From an uncultured Bacteroidota bacterium (GTDB lineage: Bacteria > Bacteroidota > Bacteroidia > Chitinophagales > Chitinophagaceae): 7,165 nt of DNA. Positions 1 through 6,563 of this stretch are shown piece by piece. How positions within the stretch are numbered: position 1 is the stretch's first letter; the number at the start of each line of letters is the position of its first letter. The position numbers and the translations under genes were made by a program. Below the pieces are notes generated by a model. It did not search any database. It was given only the letters and a program-made list of their open reading frames with translations, and was not told the origin of the DNA. The stretch is taken from contig CAIJZF010000413.1 in the NCBI GenBank assembly GCA_903825095.1, positions 1 through 7,165 on the forward strand, given 5' to 3'.

Positions 1-11
1 TAAATAAAAAA

Positions 12-542
12 ATGGAGCATCTTTTTTTTGAGAAAAGAGCTATTTATTTATGGGGCCCAGTAGACGACAAGTCGGCTAAGGATATCGTGAATAAACTAAT
101 CTTATTAGAAGCAGATAAACCAGGTGCTGATATTAAATTTTACATTAATAGCCCAGGCGGTGTGGTCACTAGCGGTATGGTTATGTACGATACCATTAAA
201 CTAATCAAAAGCCCTGTGCATACAATTTGTATGGGCCTTGCGGCAAGTATGGGTTCAATATTACTAAGTGCAGGTGAAAAAGGTAAGCGTAGTATTTTCC
301 CGCATGGAGAAGTCATGATACATCAACCAAGTATTGGTGGTTATTTTCAAGCCAATAGCACTGACATTGAAATTCACGCAGAACAAATTCGCAAGACAAA
401 AGAATTAGGTGCTAAAATATTAGCTGATAATTGTGGCAAAACAGTGGCTCAAATTATGAAAGATTTCGATAGAGATTATTGGATGGATGCTAAAGAAGCG
501 ATGGCCTATGGTATCGTAGATAAAATCGCCAAACAACTCTAA
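12..542 (+). CDS. clpP: ATP-dependent Clp protease proteolytic subunit ClpP (5' end uncertain)
   Basis: This is the serine peptidase subunit of ClpXP, a cytoplasmic tetradecamer that degrades proteins unfolded by ClpX. Visible family signatures are YINSPGG (44-50), the nucleophile Ser79 in GLAASMGS, His104 in VMIHQP and Asp155 in DFDRD, so the catalytic triad is complete. Compared with E. coli ClpP there are two extra residues after the catalytic His ([12 protein letters not shown]), the sort of difference seen between ClpP paralogues. From ATG 12 the protein has 176 residues and begins about 20 residues later than mature E. coli ClpP, so it lacks the axial-loop segment. The frame has no stop between base 3 and this ATG, so the gene may start left of the window. 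The A-rich run just before ATG 12 would also suit a real start in this phylum. It ends 3 bp before clpX, an obvious co-transcribed pair. The family call is very secure; the start is not. Confidence 0.95.
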   Translation: MEHLFFEKRAIYLWGPVDDKSAKDIVNKLILLEADKPGADIKFYINSPGGVVTSGMVMYDTIKLIKSPVHTICMGLAASMGSILLSAGEKGKRSIFPHGEVMIHQPSIGGYFQANSTDIEIHAEQIRKTKELGAKILADNCGKTVAQIMKDFDRDYWMDAKEAMAYGIVDKIAKQL

Positions 543-545
543 AAT

Positions 546-1787
546 ATGAAAATGGCAAAATCTCCCGCTATACATTGTTCATTTTGTGGCCGCAACCGCG
601 ACGAAGTAAAAATTCTAATCGCTGGTCAAGACGGACATATCTGTGAAAACTGTATAGAACATGCACATGAAATTATTGTCAAAGAGTTTCACCAGAAAAA
701 AGCTGAAGGCAAGGCAGGTACTTTAAAAGTACAAAAGCCAATGGCCATTAAAGCTTTTATGGACCAGTACATTATTGGTCAAGACGAAGCCAAGAAAATA
801 TTATGTGTAGCGGTGTACAACCACTTTAAGAGAATCAATTTACCTAGTACGAATAAAAATGAAGTTGAGATTGAAAAAAGTAATGTGATTATGATTGGTG
901 AAACAGGTACGGGTAAAACCTTATTAGCTAAAACCATTGCAAAATTATTAAATGTGCCTTTTGCCATAGTAGATGCTACCGTATTTACAGAAGCAGGCTA
1001 TGTAGGGGAAGACGTTGAAAGTATGTTAACGCGCTTATTACAAAATTGTGATTACGACGTAGAAGCTGCAGAAAGAGGCATTGTATACATAGATGAAATA
1101 GATAAAATTGCACGCAAAGGAGATAACGCCTCTATTACTAGAGATGTAAGCGGAGAAGGGGTTCAACAAGGTTTATTAAAAATGTTAGAAGGTACCGATG
1201 TATTAGTACCCCCTCAAGGAGGTCGTAAGCACCCAGAACAAAAAATGATCAAGGTGGATACTAAGAATATATTATTTATTTGCGGTGGTGCTTTTGATGG
1301 TATTGATAAAATTATTGCTAGAAGAATTAACACGAACGCTATTGGATTTAGCGTGAATAAAGATGAGCAAGAATTACAAAGAAAGAATTTACTTCGTTTT
1401 GTGAATGCACAGGATATTAAATCCTTTGGTTTAATTCCTGAACTTTTAGGAAGACTTCCTATTATTACGCATTTAGAACCTTTAGATGCTGCTACTTTAA
1501 GAAGTATTTTAACAGAGCCTAAAAACGCTTTAATCAAACAATACACTCAGCTTTTTGCTATTGAAAAAATAAAATTAACCATTGAGAATGAAGTGTACGA
1601 TTTTATTGTGGAGAAAGCCATGGAATATAAATTAGGTGCTAGAGGTTTAAGAAGTATTTGTGAAAGCTTATTTACCCAAGCCATGTTTGAAATGCCAGGT
1701 ACAGCTGCTACTGAATTCAATGTAACCATTGACTACGCTAAAAAAATGTTTAACAAGAGTAAGTTAAGCGCTTTAAAAGTTGCCTAA
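546..1787 (+). CDS. clpX: ATP-dependent Clp protease ATP-binding subunit ClpX
   Basis: AAA+ unfoldase that recognises tagged substrates, unfolds them with ATP and threads them into ClpP in the cytoplasm. Domains in order: an N-terminal zinc-binding domain with Cys11, Cys14, Cys33 and Cys36; the large AAA+ domain with Walker A GETGTGKT (118-125), pore-1 loop GYVG (151-154), Walker B with D183-E184, and the RKH pore loop (227-229); an IGF tripeptide (266-268) matching the loop that docks on ClpP; the arginine finger in LGRLP (R303); and sensor 2 in GARG (R366). At 413 residues it has the usual ClpX length and nothing is missing. ATG 546 is used as the start; a second ATG two codons on (552) is equally possible. 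It lies 3 bp after clpP. An intact IGF loop implies that it pairs with a ClpP, presumably the one next door. Confidence 0.98.
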   Translation: MKMAKSPAIHCSFCGRNRDEVKILIAGQDGHICENCIEHAHEIIVKEFHQKKAEGKAGTLKVQKPMAIKAFMDQYIIGQDEAKKILCVAVYNHFKRINLPSTNKNEVEIEKSNVIMIGETGTGKTLLAKTIAKLLNVPFAIVDATVFTEAGYVGEDVESMLTRLLQNCDYDVEAAERGIVYIDEIDKIARKGDNASITRDVSGEGVQQGLLKMLEGTDVLVPPQGGRKHPEQKMIKVDTKNILFICGGAFDGIDKIIARRINTNAIGFSVNKDEQELQRKNLLRFVNAQDIKSFGLIPELLGRLPIITHLEPLDAATLRSILTEPKNALIKQYTQLFAIEKIKLTIENEVYDFIVEKAMEYKLGARGLRSICESLFTQAMFEMPGTAATEFNVTIDYAKKMFNKSKLSALKVA

Positions 1788-1832
1788 AACAAAATTTTAG
1801 ATTTTATAAAACACCCATAAAATATAATTATC

Positions 1833-1982
1833 ATGCAAGAATTAATTGATCGTCTAGTAAAAGAAGCCAACGTTACACCAGAACAAGCAAAGCAGTCAAT
1901 TGAAACCATTGCAGCTTTTGTGAAAGAAAAATTTCCAATGTTAGGTGGTGCGGTAAATCAAATTTTCAAAGCAGCGAAGTAA
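1833..1982 (+). CDS. 49-residue small helical protein, function unknown
   Basis: A short ORF reading from ATG 1833 to TAA 1980-1982, 45 bp after clpX on the same strand. The predicted protein begins MQELIDRLVKEA, has a TPEQA turn, a second amphipathic helix (about 21-34), then the segment KFPMLGGAV and a lysine-rich end. The regular spacing of Leu, Ile, Ala and Phe suggests a two-to-three-helix mini-domain. There is no signal peptide, membrane segment or Cys. It reminds me of short, unnamed Bacteroidota proteins with the same pattern of LTPEQA then FVKEKFPM, but I cannot name a family. Codon use looks like its neighbours, and the A-rich leader suits the phylum's start sites. It may be read from the clpPX transcript. 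Its stop faces that of the helix-hairpin-helix gene across 11 bp. I am fairly sure it is a real gene and do not know its function. Confidence 0.75.
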   Translation: MQELIDRLVKEANVTPEQAKQSIETIAAFVKEKFPMLGGAVNQIFKAAK

Positions 1983-1993
1983 CTATTTCATTA

Positions 1994-2827
1994 TCATTCA
2001 CTTATTTGAATAGTATTTTGCAGCATTTCTGCTTGAGCGGCCGTCAAATCAAATAAAATGACCAGCTCTTTCCAGCCAATATGCCCCCCATTTTCTTTTC
2101 TAATGCGTAAAATTTTGGCAATTTCTCTATCTCCAAATATGCCAACTTGTTTCCACTGTTCAAAGGACATTATACTAGCATTAGGTTTATGATTATTTAT
2201 TTTGCCCAATTTTAAATGAGGTTTTAATAAATAATAATCGGCTTCATTGAATCCATATACTTTTTTTATTTGATTCAGATTTGTAAAGCCTCCAAGATAA
2301 TTTCTATAATGGATAATATTTTTAATCACCGCCGCATTTAATTTTGTTTGCGTAGCCCACTGCTTTTCATCGGAGGTATTTATATCAATGCTCCAATCAT
2401 CAACATTTTTATAGGTAGCTGAAAATTTATTATAGGTAGAAGATAATTTGTTACGATACAACCTATTACTTTCTTTATTTTGAATAACTACAAAAGGTAT
2501 TAATTTCTCCACTAATTCTTTTTTAAGTCCATAGAGCTTCGCAATATCTTCCTTATTATAAAACCTACCTCCTTTATTTCTATAGCGTAGTAAAGTGTTT
2601 ACTTGTTTTTGAGGAATGCCTAAATGAAGGGCATCCATACTATCAATGGTATTGGGATCAAAATAAAAAAGCTTTACACTAGGAACTATTGTTTTTTTAT
2701 CCACTCTTTCTTTAGCAGGAAAAAAATAACCAATAGCCAAACTACCCAGCAGCAAAAAACCGAGTACCATAACACCCCTTTGCTCTTTTTTAGAAAATAT
2801 AAAATAGGCTTTCCAGCTATTGTCCAT
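1994..2827 (-). CDS. Membrane-anchored helix-hairpin-helix (ComEA-like) protein
   Basis: A 277-residue protein related to the DNA-binding part of ComEA, the receptor that pulls DNA into the periplasm during transformation. Residues 1-17 are basic (KK, R), followed by one hydrophobic segment (about 18-36), so the rest probably faces the periplasm. Three helix-hairpin-helix units follow: about 56-113 (RYRNKGGRFYNKEDIAKLYG), 147-205 (HYRNYLGGFTNLNQIKKVYG) and 222-273 (RIRKENGGHIGWKEL). Each keeps the R-rich helix, the GG and the following helix. The GIG-type hairpin glycines, however, have become GIP, KLN and GIF, which could weaken DNA contact. The stretch 115-146 between units 1 and 2 is polar and low in complexity. 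No other competence genes are visible nearby, so a role in DNA uptake is inference from the family. It converges on the 49-residue ORF and follows a 168 bp non-coding gap. Confidence 0.88.
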   Translation of the reverse strand: MDNSWKAYFIFSKKEQRGVMVLGFLLLGSLAIGYFFPAKERVDKKTIVPSVKLFYFDPNTIDSMDALHLGIPQKQVNTLLRYRNKGGRFYNKEDIAKLYGLKKELVEKLIPFVVIQNKESNRLYRNKLSSTYNKFSATYKNVDDWSIDINTSDEKQWATQTKLNAAVIKNIIHYRNYLGGFTNLNQIKKVYGFNEADYYLLKPHLKLGKINNHKPNASIMSFEQWKQVGIFGDREIAKILRIRKENGGHIGWKELVILFDLTAAQAEMLQNTIQISE

Positions 2828-2995
2828 ACCTCATTTTTACACTAGGTACTCATTTATTCAAAATAGAATTAGCGTATAAATACTTAATCTGGAATGGAGA
2901 AGAAATAGTATTGAAATATATAGACTGCGATTTCAACCACTTGCGTTATGAATAAAACGAATGTACTATTAGATTACTATTATCTGCTGTAAATC
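2828..2995. other. Non-coding gap between two minus-strand genes
   Basis: This 168 bp AT-rich stretch holds no credible gene; the longest ATG-started reading I followed is 14 codons. It should contain the promoter of the helix-hairpin-helix gene. On the minus strand TATTTTG, about 30 bp before that ATG (around 2859-2865), is one base short of the TAnnTTTG pattern and no TTG partner is evident. Bases 2971-2996 form an imperfect inverted repeat (AGATTAC with GTAAATCT) just past the hydrolase stop. That is too AT-rich and interrupted to call a terminator with confidence. Confidence 0.4.
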
Positions 2996-3760
2996 TTATA
3001 TGGACAACTGTAGCCCATCATAGGCAAACCTAATACCCTCTGGTAGACTTGCTTCCACCTCATCATGCAATCCTATTTGATGACTAAAATGAGTGAAATA
3101 CACTGTAGGTATATTTAAACTAGCCACCACTTCTAAGGCCTGCTCTAAATTATAATGTGTAGGATGTGTTTGTTTTCTTAGGGCATTTAAAATTAAAACC
3201 TTGGAGCCTTTAATTTTTTCCATTTCCGAGTCCGCTATAAAATTCGCATCGGTGATATAGGTAAAATCACCTATTCTAAAGCCCAGTACCGGCAATTCTC
3301 TATGCATAACATGAATGGGTGTAAAAGAAATGTCCCCAATCGTAAAAGAGTCCTTGTCAATGGTGTGCAAAATCATTTCTGGAAGGCCTGCATCTTTATC
3401 TTTTTCAAAAGCATAATAAAAATCTCTTTTAATAGCCACTTGCGTTAGTTCATTAGCGTAAATAGCCATGGACTTTTGAGAAAAATAATTGTAGGGTCTG
3501 ATATCATCTAATCCGGCATAATGATCTCGATGCGGATGGGTAAACACCACTGCATCAATTTTTGTAGTGTTGGTCCTAAGCATTTGATACCTGAAATCGG
3601 GAGTGGTATCAATTACAACAGTGGTAGTGGCTGAACTTATTTTAATGCTTGTTCTTAATCTTTTATTTTTAGGGTCACTGGAAGTGCATACTTCACAATC
3701 GCATCCTATTAATGGGACGCCTGTACTTGTTCCTGATCCTAAAATAGTAATATCGAGCAA
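2996..3760 (-). CDS. PhnP-like metallo-beta-lactamase-fold hydrolase (TTG start)
   Basis: A 254-residue cytoplasmic metal-dependent hydrolase of the PhnP branch of the metallo-beta-lactamase superfamily. PhnP itself is the phosphodiesterase that opens 5-phosphoribosyl 1,2-cyclic phosphate. The core opens with GSGTSTGVP (8-16) and GCDCEVC, whose Cys20, Cys22 and Cys25 match the structural zinc site of PhnP. The metal motif HPHRDH gives His75, His77, Asp79 and His80; further ligands are likely His153, Asp171 and His224. HPTHYNLEQAL (199-209) carries the His pair expected near the active site. The start is TTG at 3760-3758: the beta-strand core begins at residue 3, and no ATG or GTG lies in frame in the 25 bp back to the upstream gene's stop. 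It is the second gene after the 97-residue protein and no phn gene is present, so the substrate is uncertain. A generic cyclic phosphodiesterase role is the best guess. Confidence 0.9.
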   Translation of the reverse strand: MLDITILGSGTSTGVPLIGCDCEVCTSSDPKNKRLRTSIKISSATTTVVIDTTPDFRYQMLRTNTTKIDAVVFTHPHRDHYAGLDDIRPYNYFSQKSMAIYANELTQVAIKRDFYYAFEKDKDAGLPEMILHTIDKDSFTIGDISFTPIHVMHRELPVLGFRIGDFTYITDANFIADSEMEKIKGSKVLILNALRKQTHPTHYNLEQALEVVASLNIPTVYFTHFSHQIGLHDEVEASLPEGIRFAYDGLQLSI

Positions 3761-3785
3761 ACTAAATAATTTAAGCCTAGTGAAT

Positions 3786-4079
3786 TTAAGCCGCTGTTTC
3801 TTCCTTATTCGCTTCTGTTAAGGAAAGCTTTTGTACTTCCGTATAAAGCTTTTGTGAGTCATGGGTTAATTTATCAAATTGAATATCTAAAACAGGTATT
3901 AACTCTAATAATGTATTAATTCTTGCCTCTAAATTCAAGAATTTATTCAGCACCACAATTCTTTTAGCTTCTAATAAACACCAACCACTTTGGAAATTAC
4001 CGCGCTCATAACGAACCACAAATTCTGATTCGCCTAAAATGTCCTCTAATTTGTCTAAAGTTGTTTGGGTTAATTTCAT
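3786..4079 (-). CDS. Conserved 97-residue protein, function unknown
   Basis: A small protein without signal peptide or membrane segment. Residues 5-17 look helical, then come short strands (EFVVRYERGNFQSGWCLLEAKRI broken across 19-41, VVLNKF 42-47), a Leu/Ile-rich helix (about 48-70, NLEARINTLLELI) and a polar tail rich in Glu, Lys and Ala. The pattern of an RYERGNFxSGWC strand pair followed by VVLNKF and an amphipathic helix is one I associate with an unnamed Bacteroidota family; I cannot assign a function. It lies upstream of the PhnP-like hydrolase with 25 bp between them. A good promoter box sits about 37 bp before its ATG, so it is the first gene of a two-gene transcript. That pairing suggests a link with the hydrolase, such as a partner or regulator, but this is only context. 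Confidence 0.88.
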   Translation of the reverse strand: MKLTQTTLDKLEDILGESEFVVRYERGNFQSGWCLLEAKRIVVLNKFLNLEARINTLLELIPVLDIQFDKLTHDSQKLYTEVQKLSLTEANKEETAA

Positions 4080-4115
4080 AGTAAGTATTGATTTATAGGA
4101 TAATACGTAGCCTTA

Positions 4116-4123
4116 CAAAGGTA
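4116..4123 (-). promoter_or_regulatory. -7 promoter box for the 97-residue gene and hydrolase
   Basis: The minus strand reads TACCTTTG, an exact match to the Bacteroidota TAnnTTTG element used by the primary sigma factor. Transcription would begin a few bases on, near 4112, giving a leader of about 33 nt before the ATG at 4079. No clear TTG at the -33 spacing is visible. The position between divergent genes supports it. Confidence 0.65.
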
Positions 4124-4165
4124 GTTTTTTGTAGAATTACTGTTTTAAATAAGCGCTAGGAGTTA

Positions 4166-4188
4166 TTCACATTTCGTACCTTTGTGAA
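4166..4188. repeat. Inverted repeat over the HD gene promoter
   Basis: TTCACA (4166-4171) and TGTGAA (4183-4188) are perfect 6 bp inverted arms separated by 11 bp. The spacer contains most of the -7 box and the right arm overlaps its last two bases. The geometry would suit an operator for a dimeric repressor, but arms this short also arise by chance in AT-rich DNA. Confidence 0.35.
4177..4184 (+). promoter_or_regulatory. -7 promoter box for the HD gene and lpxD
   Basis: TACCTTTG, an exact TAnnTTTG match, lies 16 bp before the ATG at 4201. A start near 4188-4190 would leave a leader of only about 11-13 nt. This is plausible in a phylum that does not rely on Shine-Dalgarno pairing. No obvious -33 TTG is present. 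It is the only good box before the HD gene and lpxD, so it probably drives both. Confidence 0.7.
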
Positions 4189-4200
4189 CACAATTTAACT

Positions 4201-5430
4201 ATGGCTTTTACACACCGAAAAATTATAAACGACCCCGTTCATGGTTTCATTACCATCAACGACCCAGTTATATTTGATCTTATTGCGCATCCTTATTATC
4301 AAAGACTAAGAAGGATTCAGCAAATGGCTTTGGCCCAATTAGTGTATCCGGGTGCAGTGCATACCCGATTGCATCATTCTTTAGGCGCTTACCATTTAAT
4401 GTGTATTGCCATTGCAGAATTAAAAGATAAAGGCATTGAGATTACGAACGAAGAAGCACAAGCAGCCAAGGCAGCAATTTTATTACATGATATTGGACAT
4501 GGTCCTTTTTCACATGCACTTGAAAATGTTTTATTAAAAGGCGTAAGTCATGAGGACCTCTCTTTATTAATCATGCAAAAATTAAATGAAGGCGAGGGGG
4601 AAAATTTAAAAGGCAAATTAGATTTAGCCATTCAAATTTTTACCAATCAATATCCTAAAAAGTTTTTACACCAATTAATAAGTGGGCAATTAGACGTGGA
4701 CCGCTTAGACTATCTTTCTCGCGATAGTTTTTTCACAGGCGTGAGTGAAGGTGTGGTTGGTTATGAAAGAATTTTAAAAATGCTTACTGTTCATAATAAT
4801 GAATTAGTAGTAGAAGAAAAAGGCATTAATAGTGTAGAAAAGTTTCTTTTATCAAGACGCTTAATGTACTGGCAGGTATACCAACATAAAACCGTAGTGG
4901 CCTCTGAGAATATGTTGGTTAAAATTGTAGAACGCGCTCAATATTTATATCAACAAAACGACCAAGGGGTTAAAATTTCTGAGGTATTGGATTATTTCTT
5001 AGGAGAGTTTAGTGGAAAGTTGAGTGAAATTAATTTAGCCTTTTATTGCCAACTAGATGATACCGATATCTTATTCGCTATCAAAAAGTGGCAGCACCAT
5101 AGCGACCCTGTTTTATCTTTACTATGTAAAAGGCTAATGATTAGAAAAGGCTATAAATGCACTATGCAGTCTAATGCCATTTCAAAAGACCAATGGGAGA
5201 CCGCTTTTGCCCAAACAAAGGCAGCCTTCCCCATGAATGATACCGATTTATCCTATTTATGTTTTAAAGGAACCGCATCGAATACATTGTATAAAGAAGA
5301 TGTTGAAACCATTAAAATTTTACTTAAAACCGGCGAGGTAAGTAGCATTTCTAAAATTCAAGACGCTATCATTAATGAAAGTCTTTCCGCACCCGTTAAA
5401 AAATTTTACATTTGCTTATTAAAGGCATAA
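4201..5430 (+). CDS. HD-domain phosphohydrolase (SAMHD1/dGTPase-like)
   Basis: A 409-residue metal-dependent phosphohydrolase of the HD superfamily, the group containing SAMHD1, bacterial dNTP triphosphohydrolases and Bacillus YwfO. The N-terminus has the family lead-in DPVHGFI (11-17) and QRLRRIQQ (34-41). The metal site is His59 in HTRLHHSLG, His96-Asp97 in LLHDIGHGPFSH and Asp167 in LDVDRLDYLSRD, all intact; these align with SAMHD1 His167, His206-Asp207 and Asp311. MYWQVYQHKT (222-231) is another conserved family stretch. The C-terminal 150 residues are mostly helical with no motif I recognise. Activity on dNTPs or another nucleotide is expected from the family, but the substrate cannot be read from sequence. 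ATG 4201 fits both the promoter and the conserved N-terminus. It lies 24 bp before lpxD, an arrangement I recall as common in Bacteroidota, which suggests co-expression with lipid A genes. Confidence 0.93.
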   Translation: MAFTHRKIINDPVHGFITINDPVIFDLIAHPYYQRLRRIQQMALAQLVYPGAVHTRLHHSLGAYHLMCIAIAELKDKGIEITNEEAQAAKAAILLHDIGHGPFSHALENVLLKGVSHEDLSLLIMQKLNEGEGENLKGKLDLAIQIFTNQYPKKFLHQLISGQLDVDRLDYLSRDSFFTGVSEGVVGYERILKMLTVHNNELVVEEKGINSVEKFLLSRRLMYWQVYQHKTVVASENMLVKIVERAQYLYQQNDQGVKISEVLDYFLGEFSGKLSEINLAFYCQLDDTDILFAIKKWQHHSDPVLSLLCKRLMIRKGYKCTMQSNAISKDQWETAFAQTKAAFPMNDTDLSYLCFKGTASNTLYKEDVETIKILLKTGEVSSISKIQDAIINESLSAPVKKFYICLLKA

Positions 5431-5454
5431 CCCCCCTCATTTAAATAATACCCT

Positions 5455-6501
5455 ATGCTTTCATTTACCGCCCAACAGATTGCTTTACTTATTCAAGGAA
5501 AAATTGAAGGAGACGCGACTGCCGTGGTAAGAAATTTTGGTAAAATTGAGTCGGCCATGCCTGGGGAAATATCTTTTTTAGCCAATCCAAAATACGAGGA
5601 TTTTATTTACAGCACGAAGGCTTCAGTTATTATCGTCAATGAATCTTTGGTATTGAAAAAACAAGTAGCTGCAACACTTCTTAGAGTTCCCGATGCCTAT
5701 GCTGCTTTTGCTACTTTATTAACGAAGTACCAGGAAATGAAAAATGAAAATTTAGTAGGCATACAATCTCCTTCTTTTATTGCAAGCACTGCTCATATAG
5801 GTGAACAAAATTTTGTAGCGGCCTTTGCCTACATTGGTGAAAATGTTCAAACAGGAACAAATGTAAAAATATTTCCTGGTGCAGTGATTGGAGAAAATGT
5901 AAAAATTGGCAACAACGTCACCATACATGCGGGTGTTATTATTTATTCAGACTGTGTACTGGGTAATAATATTATCATTCATTCGGGATCTATTATTGGA
6001 AGTGATGGTTTTGGATTTGCACCCAAAGCAGATGGATCTTATCAAAAAATTCCTCAGTTAGGCAATGTGATTATTGAAGACGATGTTGAAATTGGATCCA
6101 ATACCACTATTGATAGAGCTACCATTGGTTCGACCATTATTAAAAAAGGAGTTAAGATTGATAACTTAATTCAAATTGCACATAACGTTGAAATTGGAGA
6201 AAATACGGTGATCGCTGCTCAAGTGGGCATTAGTGGTAGCACAAAAATTGGAAAAGGCGTGATGATGGGTGGCCAATCGGGCACCATTGGTCACTTAACC
6301 ATTGCCGATGGTATAAAAATTGCAGCTAGAACAGGCATCACCAAGGACTTTAAAGAGGCCAATATGACTCTTTCTGGCTACCCTGCAAGGGAGCAATCGG
6401 CCTTTCTTAGAACACAAGTTTCACTGAAAAACCTGTCTGAACTTGAAAAAAGAGTTAAAGAATTGGAAATAATGGTCCAACATCTGTCTCAAAAAGGTTA
6501 A
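5455..6501 (+). CDS. lpxD: UDP-3-O-(3-hydroxyacyl)glucosamine N-acyltransferase LpxD
   Basis: Third enzyme of the Raetz lipid A pathway. It transfers an R-3-hydroxyacyl chain from acyl carrier protein to the 2-amino group of UDP-3-O-acyl-glucosamine in the cytoplasm, as a trimer. Residues 1-100 form the uridine-binding LpxD domain ([17 protein letters not shown], then [12 protein letters not shown]). Residues from about 105 to 300 are hexapeptide repeats of the left-handed beta helix ([14 protein letters not shown] and many more). The catalytic base is His243 in IAHNVEIG; His280 in [10 protein letters not shown] matches the second active-site His. SDGFGFAP (183-190) is the conserved LpxD loop. 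The last 30 residues form the usual C-terminal helix. Its 348 residues are normal for the family. It follows the HD gene by 24 bp and precedes lpxC by 62 bp, matching the expected order of lipid A genes in this phylum. Confidence 0.97.
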   Translation: MLSFTAQQIALLIQGKIEGDATAVVRNFGKIESAMPGEISFLANPKYEDFIYSTKASVIIVNESLVLKKQVAATLLRVPDAYAAFATLLTKYQEMKNENLVGIQSPSFIASTAHIGEQNFVAAFAYIGENVQTGTNVKIFPGAVIGENVKIGNNVTIHAGVIIYSDCVLGNNIIIHSGSIIGSDGFGFAPKADGSYQKIPQLGNVIIEDDVEIGSNTTIDRATIGSTIIKKGVKIDNLIQIAHNVEIGENTVIAAQVGISGSTKIGKGVMMGGQSGTIGHLTIADGIKIAARTGITKDFKEANMTLSGYPAREQSAFLRTQVSLKNLSELEKRVKELEIMVQHLSQKG

Positions 6502-6502
6502 A

Positions 6503-6545
6503 TCAGCTAATTTTGCTGAATATCACCACTTTAAGTAGGTGATAT
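6503..6545 (+). promoter_or_regulatory. Tandem hairpins and possible promoter in the lpxC leader
   Basis: Two inverted repeats lie back to back between lpxD and lpxC. The first has arms TCAGC (6503-6507) and GCTGA (6515-6519) around a 7 nt loop. The second has arms ATATCACC (6520-6527) and GGTGATAT (6538-6545), a perfect 8 bp stem; ACT/AGT can pair inside it around a bulged A. The sequence TAATTTTG at 6508-6515, across the first loop, is an exact TAnnTTTG match. If it is a -7 box, transcription would begin near 6520 and the second hairpin would be the very 5' end of the lpxC mRNA. There is no TTG at the -33 distance, and the short U-poor tail argues against a terminator. Confidence 0.45.
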
Positions 6546-6563
6546 ACATTAAACAATAAAAGC

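Noticed and set aside
779..1729. Three minus-strand ORFs (779-967, 1214-1546, 1547-1729) inside clpX
   Set aside because: They lie wholly within a clear, full-length clpX and their translations are Ser/Leu/Ile-rich with no recognisable motif, as expected of antisense shadow frames.
1788..1832. Promoter for the 49-residue ORF (TAGATTTT near 1798-1805)
   Set aside because: The last base of the TAnnTTTG element does not match and no -33 element is seen; read-through from clpX explains expression just as well.
2624..2845. Plus-strand ORF of 73 codons
   Set aside because: Antisense to the N-terminal part of the helix-hairpin-helix gene; the apparent hydrophobic and basic stretches mirror the membrane anchor codons on the other strand.
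2971..2996. Possible terminator after the metallo-hydrolase gene
   Set aside because: The inverted repeat is interrupted, AT-rich and lacks a following T-run on the transcribed strand, so it does not look like a rho-independent terminator.
3603..3821. Plus-strand ORF of 72 codons
   Set aside because: Overlaps the N-terminus of the metallo-hydrolase and the end of the 97-residue gene; no promoter or motif, and the hydrolase frame is strongly supported.
5880..6350. Tandem-repeat-like periodicity in lpxD
   Set aside because: The periodicity is the hexapeptide repeat of the left-handed beta helix at protein level; it is not a DNA repeat or CRISPR array.
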